A DNA stretch of 64,000 nucleotides from SZUA-36 sp963774415 (GTDB lineage Bacteria > Pseudomonadota > Gammaproteobacteria > Xanthomonadales > SZUA-36), in the NCBI GenBank assembly GCA_963774415.1, contig CAVZEU010000003.1:1-64000 (forward strand). The letters run 5' to 3'. The notes below the pieces were generated by a model. That model was not told where the DNA came from. It was given only the letters and a program-made list of their open reading frames with translations, and made no database searches. The position numbers and the translations under genes are program-made. How positions within the stretch are numbered: position 1 is the first letter of the stretch; each line of letters opens with the position of its first letter. Below, in pieces: positions 34,077 through 44,156 of this stretch.

Positions 34077-35039
34077 TTACACAACCTTGTTGACGGGCTG
34101 ACCGTGCTTGAAGGCCGTGATGACCTCGACCACCTGGTCCAAACACGCCTGCCGCGCAGCCCTGCTGGCCCAGGCGTTATGCGGTGTGAGCAACAGGTTG
34201 GGGATATCGGGCGCCAGCAGCGGGTGGTCGGCTGGTGGGGGTTCTTCACTGAGCGTATCGATGCCGGCGCCGGCGATGTCACCCGCGCGCAGCGCGTCGG
34301 CGAGGTTCTGCTCGACGACGATGCCGCCGCGCGCGCAGTTGATCAGCATCGCGCTCTTCTTCATTGTCCTGATCACCCGGCGGTCGAACAGCCCGCGGGT
34401 CTCGTCGTTCAGCGGGCAGTGGATGGTCACGACGTCGGCCACGGCGACCACGTCTTCGAAGCGCAGCCGGTCCGGCCTCGTCGGACTGCCGCGGCGATCG
34501 GCCACGAGGACATTCATGCCCATCTGCCTGGCCATCTTCGCCACCGCCCGGCCCAGCACGCCGTAACCGATGATACCCAGCTGCAAATCCCTGATTTCGC
34601 GGATAGTGCGGTCGTGCAGGCTGAACTGCGTGGCCGCGCACCACTCCCCGTCCCGAACCCGCTGGATGTAGAACGGCTGCCCGGTCACCAGGTTGAGGAT
34701 CAACGTGATGACGTGCTGGGCCACCGAACCGCTGGCGTAGTTCCTGACATTACACACGCAGAGGCCCAGGTTGCGGGCGGCTTCCAAGTCGACAACGTTG
34801 GTGCCGGTCGCGGCAATGACGACCAGCTTGAGGCGCTTCGCCCGGGTCAGGGAATCGCGATCGAGTATGCATTTGTTGGTGACGACGATGTCGGCATCGG
34901 CGATGCGTTCGGCCACCTCCGCGGCCTGCGTGGCCTCGAACCACTGCCAGCCGGGCAGGGTGCGGTCGAGCGCGCGCGCGTCGAGGTCGCCGTTGTCCAG
35001 CGAACCCATGTCCAGGAATACGCCCTGTGATACCGTCAT
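34077..35039 (-). CDS. D-2-hydroxyacid dehydrogenase
   Basis: The 320-residue protein has the NAD-binding GIIGYGVLGRAVAKMA, the catalytic Arg in INCARGGIV, Glu in DTLSEEPP and His in LTPHNAW. Overall it resembles glycerate/hydroxypyruvate dehydrogenases (HprA group), which interconvert 2-oxoacids and D-2-hydroxyacids; exact substrate uncertain. ExbD lies 26 bases downstream on the same strand, so they may share a transcript. Confidence 0.9.
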   Translation of the reverse strand: MTVSQGVFLDMGSLDNGDLDARALDRTLPGWQWFEATQAAEVAERIADADIVVTNKCILDRDSLTRAKRLKLVVIAATGTNVVDLEAARNLGLCVCNVRNYASGSVAQHVITLILNLVTGQPFYIQRVRDGEWCAATQFSLHDRTIREIRDLQLGIIGYGVLGRAVAKMARQMGMNVLVADRRGSPTRPDRLRFEDVVAVADVVTIHCPLNDETRGLFDRRVIRTMKKSAMLINCARGGIVVEQNLADALRAGDIAGAGIDTLSEEPPPADHPLLAPDIPNLLLTPHNAWASRAARQACLDQVVEVITAFKHGQPVNKVV

Positions 35040-35065
35040 ATTGTCATAACAGGCGGGGCTGAGGG

Positions 35066-35470
35066 TTAGCGGTTTGTGGTTGCGACACTGACGTTTTCGA
35101 CTCCGACTTCCTTGGCCGCGTCGAGGATCGTGACCAGCGCATCGGTATCGGCATCCGGGTGCGCGGCGACGATCAGCGGGGAATCGGGCTTTTCGGCTTT
35201 TTCACGCTCCAGGTTCGCCTGCACGGCCTTGCGCTCCAGTACGCGGCCCTTGAGCACGATATTGCCGTTGGCGTCGATCTTGATGACGATCGGTCCCTTG
35301 TTCTTCTTGACTTCCTTGGGCGGCGAACTTGACGGCCGGGAAACCTCGAGACCTTTTTCCTTGACGAAGGACGTGGTCACGATGAAGAAGATGAGCATGA
35401 TGAAGACGATGTCCAGCATCGGCGTGATGTTGATTTCAGCCTCGTCACTGGCACGGCTTTTTCTGCGCAT
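35066..35470 (-). CDS. ExbD/TolR family biopolymer transport protein
   Basis: The 134-residue protein has the single N-terminal membrane helix with the conserved Asp (TPMLDIVFIMLIFFIVTTSF) that carries protons, then a periplasmic domain with PSSSPPKEV and LIVAAHPDADTDALVTILDAA. ExbD works with ExbB in energising TonB-dependent transporters. Here no exbB or tonB is adjacent, so it must pair with proteins elsewhere. Confidence 0.9.
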   Translation of the reverse strand: MRRKSRASDEAEINITPMLDIVFIMLIFFIVTTSFVKEKGLEVSRPSSSPPKEVKKNKGPIVIKIDANGNIVLKGRVLERKAVQANLEREKAEKPDSPLIVAAHPDADTDALVTILDAAKEVGVENVSVATTNR

Positions 35471-35593
35471 TCACTCAACCTCTGGCTTGACCATCATCCG
35501 GCGGATTCACGGGCCGGGGCCATAGCTTACTCAAGCCTGCCCGATTTCACCAGTGGGGCCGCCGGAAATCGCTCAAGCGCGCGCTACCGGCTG

Positions 35594-37426
<1,833 letters not shown>

Positions 37427-37435
37427 GTGATGCCC

Positions 37436-38800
37436 CTATTTTTTCTGCGGCCGTTTCCAGCCTTCGACCGTGACCTGCTGCGTGCGGCTGATGGTCAGCT
37501 TGCCGGCCGGCGCATCGCGGGTCACGGTGGTACCCGCGGCGATGTCCGCACCGTCCCCGATACTGACCGGGGCAATCAGCTGCGTATCGGAACCGATGAA
37601 GACATCGTCCCCGATCACGGTGCGGTGCTTGTTGACGCCGTCGTAGTTGCAGGTGATCGTGCCGGCGCCGATATTGACGCGGTCACCGATGCGGCTGTCG
37701 CCCAGGTAGGTCAGGTGGCTGGCCTTGCTGTGCTTGCCGAGGCTCGTGTTTTTGACCTCGACGAAATTGCCGACTTTGCTGCCGCTTGCCAGTGTGGTGC
37801 CGGGGCGGAGGCGCGCGAAGGGCCCGATGTCGCAGGCGCCCAGGGTTTGCACGCCCTCCAGTACGCTGTAGGCGTGCACGCGCGTGCCGGCGGCCAGTCG
37901 ACAGTCCTTCAATACACAGCCGGGGCCCAGCGACACGCCGTCACCGAGATCGCAAACGCCCTGCAAAACCACGTTGACGTCGATGAATACGTCCTCGCCG
38001 GTGTGGATATCGCCGCGCACGTCGACCCGCGCCGGGTCAGCGAGTTGCGCGCCGCCTGACATCAGCCGCGCCGCCTCACGGGCCTGAAAGCGCCGTTCCA
38101 GCCCCGCCAGCTGAGCGCGGTCATTGGCGCCCGCCAGGTCGGCGCCGTCCGGCGCCCTGACCGCTTCCGTTGCAATGCCCTTGGCGCGCGCGATCGCAAT
38201 GATATCGGTCAGGTAGTATTCCCGCTGGTCGTTATCGTTGTCGAGCGCTTGCAGGCATCGCTGCAGCGCGGAGGCCGGCGCCATGATGATCCCGCTGTTC
38301 ACCTCGCAAATGGCTTTTTCCGTGGCGCTGGCGTCGCGCTCTTCGATGATCGCGCTGAGACGGCCCTCGGCGTCACGCACGATCCGGCCGTAGCCCGCCG
38401 GCTCCGGCAAGCTCATGCTCAGCACCCTGATAGCGGTGCGCGGCGCATCCAGCAAGGGTTCGAGGTCCTGGGCGCGAACCAGCGGCGTATCGCCGTAAAG
38501 GACCAGCACGTCGGCCGCGTCGGGAACGTGCGGCATGGCCTGCTGGAGCGCATGACCGGTGCCGAGTTGCTGCGCCTGGGGCGCCCACTGGACCGCAAAG
38601 CCCTCGCAAGCCTCCTTCAGTTCAGGCGCCCCGGGGTTGTACACGACGTGCACCGCTTCGGGCTCCAGTTGCGTGGCGGTGGCAAGCACATGCAGTATCA
38701 TGGGCCGGTCGGCCACCCGATGCAGCACCTTGGGCAGCCGTGAACCCATGCGGGTGCCGGCGCCTGCCGCCAGTATTATGATATGAAGGCTTTTTGACAT
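37436..38800 (-). CDS. glmU: Bifunctional UDP-GlcNAc pyrophosphorylase/GlcN-1-P acetyltransferase
   Basis: The 454-residue protein has the N-terminal nucleotidyltransferase LAAGAGTRMGSRLPKVLH and YGDTPLV, and a C-terminal left-handed beta helix with hexapeptide repeats (for example GAGTITCNYDGVNKHRTVIGDDVFIGS). It acetylates glucosamine-1-phosphate and joins it to UTP, giving UDP-GlcNAc. The glmU-glmS order is common in Proteobacteria. It is divergent from the S9 peptidase gene. Confidence 0.97.
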   Translation of the reverse strand: MSKSLHIIILAAGAGTRMGSRLPKVLHRVADRPMILHVLATATQLEPEAVHVVYNPGAPELKEACEGFAVQWAPQAQQLGTGHALQQAMPHVPDAADVLVLYGDTPLVRAQDLEPLLDAPRTAIRVLSMSLPEPAGYGRIVRDAEGRLSAIIEERDASATEKAICEVNSGIIMAPASALQRCLQALDNDNDQREYYLTDIIAIARAKGIATEAVRAPDGADLAGANDRAQLAGLERRFQAREAARLMSGGAQLADPARVDVRGDIHTGEDVFIDVNVVLQGVCDLGDGVSLGPGCVLKDCRLAAGTRVHAYSVLEGVQTLGACDIGPFARLRPGTTLASGSKVGNFVEVKNTSLGKHSKASHLTYLGDSRIGDRVNIGAGTITCNYDGVNKHRTVIGDDVFIGSDTQLIAPVSIGDGADIAAGTTVTRDAPAGKLTISRTQQVTVEGWKRPQKK

Positions 38801-38948
38801 ACTGTTTCGTGCCGGGTTTGAACGGGGATTATAACGTCAACCGCGGCGCATGATTCCACAACAATCTGCCAGGCGCGTGTTAGCTGTCTGGCAATCTGCG
38901 GGTCTCATGGATGATGGCCAGCGACCGCGGAGATTCAGAGCAGGGTTT

Positions 38949-40952
38949 ATGTTGACAACAAAATTGATACGCATACTGCTATGGGGCTTGCTGCTGCAGG
39001 GTCTTGCCGCCGCTGCGTCCGCCGCCGTACCACGAAAAACGGCCAACGACGGTCAACTCGTCATGCAGGGGATACCGCCCATCCCCGATTCCCTCACGCA
39101 GGCCCTGAATCGCTACCAGAATATCCGCGCCGCCAGTTTCGCCGCCTGGTCGGGGGATGCGCACAGCATATTCATCAAGACCCGGTTCGCCGATGTCGAC
39201 CAGCTGCACCGCGTCGACTCGCCGGGCGGGGCAAGGACCCAGCTGACTTTTGCAAACGACCCCGTCGGCGAGGTGAAGCGCCAGCCGCAAGGCCGCTTGC
39301 TCGCGCTGACGCGCGATCACGGCGGTGATGAGTTCGACCAGATATTTCTGCTCGATCCCGAACATGGCCTGCTGCGGCGGATATCGGATGGCAAATCCCT
39401 GAACAACCGCATGGTCTGGGACCGCGCTGGCAAACACCTGGCCTACCGCTCCACGCGGCGCAACGGTCATTCCAACGACATCTGGATCAGCGGAACCGGC
39501 CCCGATGACGAAGCCCGGCTCATCTTCCAGGCTCCCGACGGCGCATTGTGGAAGCCGATAGATTTCACCCGAGACGGGAAGTACCTGCTGATCCAGCAGT
39601 TTCTGAGCGTTGCCGATTCGCGCATTTACGTGATGCGACTGCCCGACGGCAAACCCCGCCTGCTGGCGGGCAGCGCAACGGACCCATCCACCAACATCGC
39701 CACCGGTTTCAGCCGCGATGATAAGCAGGTCTTGTTCGTCAGCAACGGCCGCAACGGAGCCGCCGAAATCGCCACCGTCACCCTGGAGGACCCGCCGACC
39801 ATCCGCTACGTGCCGAGTATCGCCAACTGGGATATTACCCAATTTGTCCTCAGCCCCGACCGCAAGCGCGGCGCGTTCGTCACCAACGAAAACGGCATCA
39901 GCCGGTTGTACCTGTTCGATCCCGGGCGGCTCAGGTACAAGCGCGTCGACAAAGTGCCGGTCGGTCTCGTCGGCGGGCTGGCATTCAGCCCCGACAACCG
40001 CAAACTCGGCATGACGCTCAATTCGGCCGTCAGCCCGAATGACGCCTATGTACTGACGCTGGGGCGCCGAGCCCTGTCGTACAAAAAGCTCACGCGCTGG
40101 ACGTTCAGCGAAATCGGCGGACTCGACAGCAGCACCTTTTCCCGACCCATCCCGGTCCAGTACCCTGCGCCGGCGAGCTATGACAGCGCCCCTGGCAGTC
40201 CCGCGGCAACGATGGGCATCCCGGCATTCGTGTATCTGCCGCCGGGCAAAGGACCGTTCCCGGTCATCATCTATGTCCACGGTGGCCCCGAGTCGCAATT
40301 CCGGCCCGGTTTCAACAGCGAATTTCAACTCTGGATCGAACAACTGGGTGTCGCGGTCGTCGCGCCGAATGTGCGCGGCTCGCTGGGCTACGGGTTCCGT
40401 TACATGACGCTGGACAACGGCGACCACCGCGAAGACGCGGTCCGGGACATCGGCGCCCTGCTTGACTGGATTGCCGACCAGCCGCAACTCGACAAAACCC
40501 GGGTCGCCGTTTTCGGCGCCAGTTACGGCGGCTACATGGCGCTGGCCTCGGCGGTCCATTACAGCGACCGCCTGAGCGCCGCCGTCGACCGCATGGGGAT
40601 CTCGAACTTCGTCACATTCCTGGAAAACACCCAGGGCTACCGCAGGGACCTGCGCCGTATCGAGTACGGGGACGAACGCGATCCGCAAATGCGTGCGTTC
40701 CTGGAGCGCGTCAGCCCCCTCAACAACGTCGATGAAATCAATATCCCGCTGTTGGTCGTTCAGGGGTCCAACGACCCGATCGTGCCGATGTCAGAGTCCG
40801 AGCAACTGGTCAAGGCCTTGCGTGCGCGCGGCCAGACGGTCTGGTACCTCAAGGCGCTGAACGAGGGGCATGGTTATGCCAGAAAAGAAAACCGCGACCT
40901 CTATCAAGAGGCCACGGTCCTGTTTTTGCGGAAATACCTGCTGGCCAGGTAA
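38949..40952 (+). CDS. Exported S9 family prolyl oligopeptidase-like peptidase
   Basis: The 667-residue product has a signal peptide (LIRILLWGLLLQGLAAAASA), a seven-bladed beta-propeller-like region of about 350 residues, and a C-terminal alpha/beta hydrolase catalytic domain. VFGASYGGYMAL holds the nucleophile Ser, QGSNDPIVP the Asp and EGHGYA the His of the triad. YVHGGPESQF supplies the oxyanion region. It belongs to S9C acylaminoacyl/dipeptidyl-type enzymes and should cut peptides in the periplasm. ATG at 38949 is used since it starts a good signal peptide. Confidence 0.92.
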   Translation: MLTTKLIRILLWGLLLQGLAAAASAAVPRKTANDGQLVMQGIPPIPDSLTQALNRYQNIRAASFAAWSGDAHSIFIKTRFADVDQLHRVDSPGGARTQLTFANDPVGEVKRQPQGRLLALTRDHGGDEFDQIFLLDPEHGLLRRISDGKSLNNRMVWDRAGKHLAYRSTRRNGHSNDIWISGTGPDDEARLIFQAPDGALWKPIDFTRDGKYLLIQQFLSVADSRIYVMRLPDGKPRLLAGSATDPSTNIATGFSRDDKQVLFVSNGRNGAAEIATVTLEDPPTIRYVPSIANWDITQFVLSPDRKRGAFVTNENGISRLYLFDPGRLRYKRVDKVPVGLVGGLAFSPDNRKLGMTLNSAVSPNDAYVLTLGRRALSYKKLTRWTFSEIGGLDSSTFSRPIPVQYPAPASYDSAPGSPAATMGIPAFVYLPPGKGPFPVIIYVHGGPESQFRPGFNSEFQLWIEQLGVAVVAPNVRGSLGYGFRYMTLDNGDHREDAVRDIGALLDWIADQPQLDKTRVAVFGASYGGYMALASAVHYSDRLSAAVDRMGISNFVTFLENTQGYRRDLRRIEYGDERDPQMRAFLERVSPLNNVDEINIPLLVVQGSNDPIVPMSESEQLVKALRARGQTVWYLKALNEGHGYARKENRDLYQEATVLFLRKYLLAR

Positions 40953-40960
40953 TCTCCCGA

Positions 40961-41347
40961 TTACTTGTCGGCCTGCCGGGCCTTGTAGGCCTTGACCGCC
41001 TCGTTGAATATCGCCGCCACGCGTTCTTCCATGTCCACGGAGTCGTTGTAGGCATTGTTGATGGCCTGGCGGTTGCCCGTCGTCAGGTCGGGGCTGTCGA
41101 CATCCTTGTTGATACAGGCGCGGTATTCTCCCAGTTTCGTCTGGAACTCCTTGACGTTTTTCTGCGCGGCCAGCAACTCGGGTTTCCCCGCGTCATCCGG
41201 TATTGGCGGCGGCGCGGAAGGATAATTGCACTGCTGCGCCTCCAACGGCAATACCACCAGGCTGCCATCGTCCATCACCTGCTGATCCTCGGCCCATGCC
41301 GGTACTGCCAACAAGGGTAGCAGCGCCACTAAAAGAAATCTGTTCAT
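40961..41347 (-). CDS. Small exported protein of unknown function
   Basis: The 128-residue product has a signal peptide (MNRFLLVALLPLLAVPAWA), two cysteines (QQCNYPS and YRACINKD) and a mature part rich in Asp, Asn, Lys and Ala predicted to be helical. No family recognised. It is convergent with the S9 peptidase, eight bases from its stop. Confidence 0.7.
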   Translation of the reverse strand: MNRFLLVALLPLLAVPAWAEDQQVMDDGSLVVLPLEAQQCNYPSAPPPIPDDAGKPELLAAQKNVKEFQTKLGEYRACINKDVDSPDLTTGNRQAINNAYNDSVDMEERVAAIFNEAVKAYKARQADK

Positions 41348-41593
41348 AAATCAAACCTGTTCTGTTCGTTGATGTCGGTGAACGTCAAACCACCAGCGAC
41401 ATGTCGCCACGGGGGTGTTGTTCACCGTCCCGGTAACCAGCCAAAGTCGACTGAGCCCGTATGATATAGTGCATAACGGTCGGTTTTCCATCCCTGCGTA
41501 AGGTAAAATCCGTGAGCAGGCGCATCAGGTGGCCCCGAATGTCCGTGAATCGGGGGCCAGGCATCGGCGCATTGCCACTGGTATCGGTATCGA

Positions 41594-42238
41594 TCAGCCT
41601 GTCACCGGGATCGGCTCACCATCCTGGTCGTATGCGCGAAAATGGAAGTTTGCCGCTGCCCTGCCCGCCGTATCGCCGCTACACAACTTCCATACCATCA
41701 AGTCACAGACACGGCCTGTTGTATCTTCCGCGTGTGCCTTGAGCGTTTCGCTGTGTCGAAAACCCAGCCTCGCCGGTATGGCCGCACTGGCCTCATTTTC
41801 CGGCACACAGCGGATTTCGACACGGCCCACCCCGTGGATCGCGAAGGCCACGCGTACCATTGCGCTGGTCGCCTCGCTGGCGACGCCCCGGCCAACGGCG
41901 TCCTTGTGGGTCCAGTATCCGATCTCCAGAACCCCCGGTCCGAGACGGGTCAGCAGCATGTTCTCTCCCAACAATCGCTCTTCGGCGGCATCGAATACGG
42001 CATAGCGAAAATAATCACCCCGGGCGAACGCAAGCCGATGCGTATCCAGCCAGGCTGCGGTTTGCGCAAGGCTTCTTGGCTCATCCTTCATAAAAGGAAT
42101 GAACGGCCGCAGGTGCTCATCACACTCGTCCAGCGCCGCCCGCAAGCAGGGCGCATCAGCCTTGCTCCAGCATCGCAACAGCAGACGCTCCGTCTCCACC
42201 TGCCAGGCGGCCCTGCGCCCACTCGCTGCGGCCGACAT
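41594..42238 (-). CDS. GNAT family N-acetyltransferase
   Basis: The 214-residue protein has the RimJ/RimL-type GNAT features: ETERLLLRCWSKADA start, GYWTHKDAVGRGVASEATSAMVRVAF acetyl-CoA loop, VEIRCVPENEASAAIPARLGF. The last 30 residues (CSGDTAGRAAANFHFR...) are an extra tail. Substrate unknown. Its ATG overlaps the stop of the preceding methyltransferase gene (ATGA), so they form an operon. Confidence 0.86.
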   Translation of the reverse strand: MSAAASGRRAAWQVETERLLLRCWSKADAPCLRAALDECDEHLRPFIPFMKDEPRSLAQTAAWLDTHRLAFARGDYFRYAVFDAAEERLLGENMLLTRLGPGVLEIGYWTHKDAVGRGVASEATSAMVRVAFAIHGVGRVEIRCVPENEASAAIPARLGFRHSETLKAHAEDTTGRVCDLMVWKLCSGDTAGRAAANFHFRAYDQDGEPIPVTG

Positions 42239-42729
42239 CAGAGCCAGCGCCTGACCCGCAGCTTGTAATCCAGGTAGGCCTGCCCGAAGGCCTGTTCGAG
42301 AAAGGCCTCCTCGGGCAGCACGAAGCGTCTGTGGATGATGGCGACGAATCCCGCAACCGGCGCCAATGCCGTGACGCTTCCGAGCAGCAAGGCCATGCCC
42401 AGCAACACCAGCGTCATGCCGAGGTACATCGGGTTGCGCGTGTAACGGTAGAGACCGCCCGTCACGAGCACCGTTGCCGGCGTGAACGGAACCAGACCGG
42501 TCGACGCCCTGGCGAAAGACGCGGCGCCCATGGCGGCCACGACGATACCTCCCAGCGCCAGCGGGACCCCGACATAGCAAAGCGGCGGATCCAGATATTG
42601 AAACAGCGGCAGGTACCCGTGCAATACACCCATCAGCACCAGGCCCAGCAACAGGTAAACCGGCGGATAGACCTCTCCCCATTTCACCATGCCGCTGCCC
42701 GCCCCCGTGTCCATGCCACCCGTGTTCAT
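42238..42729 (-). CDS. Isoprenylcysteine/phospholipid methyltransferase-like membrane protein
   Basis: The 163-residue protein has four helices and the conserved GLYRYTRNPMYLGM motif with a C-terminal EEAFLEQAFGQAYLDYKLRVRRW typical of ICMT-like and phosphatidylethanolamine methyltransferase-like proteins. It probably methylates a lipid or small membrane substrate using SAM. It sits between SirB2-like and GNAT genes on one strand. Confidence 0.8.
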   Translation of the reverse strand: MNTGGMDTGAGSGMVKWGEVYPPVYLLLGLVLMGVLHGYLPLFQYLDPPLCYVGVPLALGGIVVAAMGAASFARASTGLVPFTPATVLVTGGLYRYTRNPMYLGMTLVLLGMALLLGSVTALAPVAGFVAIIHRRFVLPEEAFLEQAFGQAYLDYKLRVRRWL

Positions 42730-42747
42730 GCGACTTTTCGGCGCCAG

Positions 42748-43143
42748 TCAAAACAGGGCAAAAAAGCCCAGCGTGGACTTGGTCACCGCCACCGACACGA
42801 TATAGACGAAGGTAAAAAGACCCAGCAACCAGGCGCCCAACCTCTGCTGCTTGCTGCGGCCGAACCGCAGCGCCACCAGGCCGAGCCCGATATACACGAC
42901 CAGGGCGATGATCTTGGCCATCAGCCAATGTTGCTGAATCGGTGAAATCCGCCAGGCCACCGCCACGCTCACCCCGCTCGCCAGCAGTAACGTATCGACG
43001 ATGTGCGGGGCGATCCTGACCCAGCGTCGCCGCAGCACGGCCGAGTCGCGCAGCATCCACACGCCGCGCGCAAAAAAGCCGCAAAAGGACAGGGCGGCAC
43101 AGGCTACATGGATGATTTTGGCTGCCTCACCGACACTGTACAT
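42748..43143 (-). CDS. SirB2 family membrane protein
   Basis: The 131-residue protein has four membrane helices and matches the SirB family (KIIHVACAALSFCGFFARG, HIVDTLLLASG, KIIALVVYIGLG). Function is not known. GAGGAGG lies ten bases before the ATG at 43143, fixing the start; a longer form is unlikely. Confidence 0.83.
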   Translation of the reverse strand: MYSVGEAAKIIHVACAALSFCGFFARGVWMLRDSAVLRRRWVRIAPHIVDTLLLASGVSVAVAWRISPIQQHWLMAKIIALVVYIGLGLVALRFGRSKQQRLGAWLLGLFTFVYIVSVAVTKSTLGFFALF

Positions 43144-43193
43144 ATCGTTTAAACCTCCTCTCGAACGGTGAAAGGCCAGCGTGCCCGCCTGCC

Positions 43194-43886
43194 TCAGGGG
43201 GCCCATATTACACGCACGGGCGCGCGTGATTGCGCAAACAACGCCGCCAGCGGATATTTTTCCTCACCCGCCCGCGCCGCGTCGATCACCTTTTTCTTGC
43301 GCGCGCCAAAGGCCAGCAACAGTATCTCGTCGCTCCACGTCAGCGCTCTCATCGTCAGACTGACCCGCTTGTACGGGCTGGCCGCGGCGGTCCCGCTTAT
43401 GCACAGGTCTGCAGCGTACGGGTCAAGGGCCCCGGCGAGGCCCGGCAGGCCGGGGAACAGGGAAGCGAAGTGGCCGTCCTCACCCATGCCCAGCAGGGTC
43501 ACGGCCAACGGCAACGGCAACTTTTCGAAGCGCTTTGCCAGCACCCGGCAGGCCTCGCGGCAGCTCATCGACGGCTGGTAAAACGACAGGAAGTGCGCGT
43601 CCGCGGCCCGGCGCCCGAGCAGCGAAGACCGGAGCATGGACTCGTTGCTGTCATCGTCATCGGCGGGGACCCAGCGCTCGTCGCTCGGCACGAAATGAAC
43701 CCGGGAGAAATCCAGCTTCATCCGCGACAGCAGGCCGTAACAGGCGCGCGGGGTGGAGCCGCCGGCGATCACCGCGGCGGCCGCTTCCTGCCCGCGTAAA
43801 CGGCGCCGAAGCGCCGCGGCAACCGCATGCGCGGCGGCCCTCGAAGCGGCGTCTCGATCTGTATGGTCCTGCTCGATCATCTGCAC
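43194..43886 (-). CDS. pgl: 6-phosphogluconolactonase
   Basis: The 230-residue protein of the DevB/NagB fold has AVIAGGSTPRACYGLL, VHFVPSDERWVPADDDDSNESMLR and LLGMGEDGHFASLFPG, the signature set of 6-phosphogluconolactonases. It hydrolyses 6-phosphogluconolactone in the pentose phosphate or Entner-Doudoroff pathway. Zwf and Edd/Gnd are not nearby. The start is either 43886 or Met3. Confidence 0.9.
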   Translation of the reverse strand: MQMIEQDHTDRDAASRAAAHAVAAALRRRLRGQEAAAAVIAGGSTPRACYGLLSRMKLDFSRVHFVPSDERWVPADDDDSNESMLRSSLLGRRAADAHFLSFYQPSMSCREACRVLAKRFEKLPLPLAVTLLGMGEDGHFASLFPGLPGLAGALDPYAADLCISGTAAASPYKRVSLTMRALTWSDEILLLAFGARKKKVIDAARAGEEKYPLAALFAQSRAPVRVIWAP

Positions 43887-44029
43887 AAGTTAGCCGCGTT
43901 AAGTCGACCGCGCCGGGGCCTCGCCCCCGATGACGCATGAAAATGAACCCTTCACCGGTCGATGGCGATTGGGGTTGGACAAGTTTTCACGTCCATTTAC
44001 ACGGGATTTACAAATTAATTACACATAAA

Positions 44030-44046
44030 TTGATCTGTGTCATCAA
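44030..44046. promoter_or_regulatory. Candidate operator dyad TTGAT-N7-ATCAA
   Basis: In the AT-rich region before the decaheme cytochrome gene there is a perfect inverted repeat, TTGAT, seven bases, ATCAA. Its half-sites are those of FNR/CRP-type regulators, but FNR needs a spacer of four, so it is not a standard FNR box. It could be a relaxed site for a CRP/FNR-family protein. Confidence 0.3.
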
Positions 44047-44156
44047 ATGGCGATGGTCATGGGTGCAATATTCCAAGCCATATGTAGATTGAGGCTTCTC
44101 TCCGCCCAACGAATTCGTTCTGTTTATTTTGGGGAGACCATCCCGAGGAGTGCGTT

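Noticed and set aside
34029..35030. A plus-strand protein antisense to the 2-hydroxyacid dehydrogenase
   Set aside because: Dehydrogenase motifs on the minus strand are unambiguous; the plus-strand frame is a shadow.
44030..44046. A canonical FNR box
   Set aside because: The spacer between TTGAT and ATCAA is seven, not four, so it is listed only as a candidate dyad.
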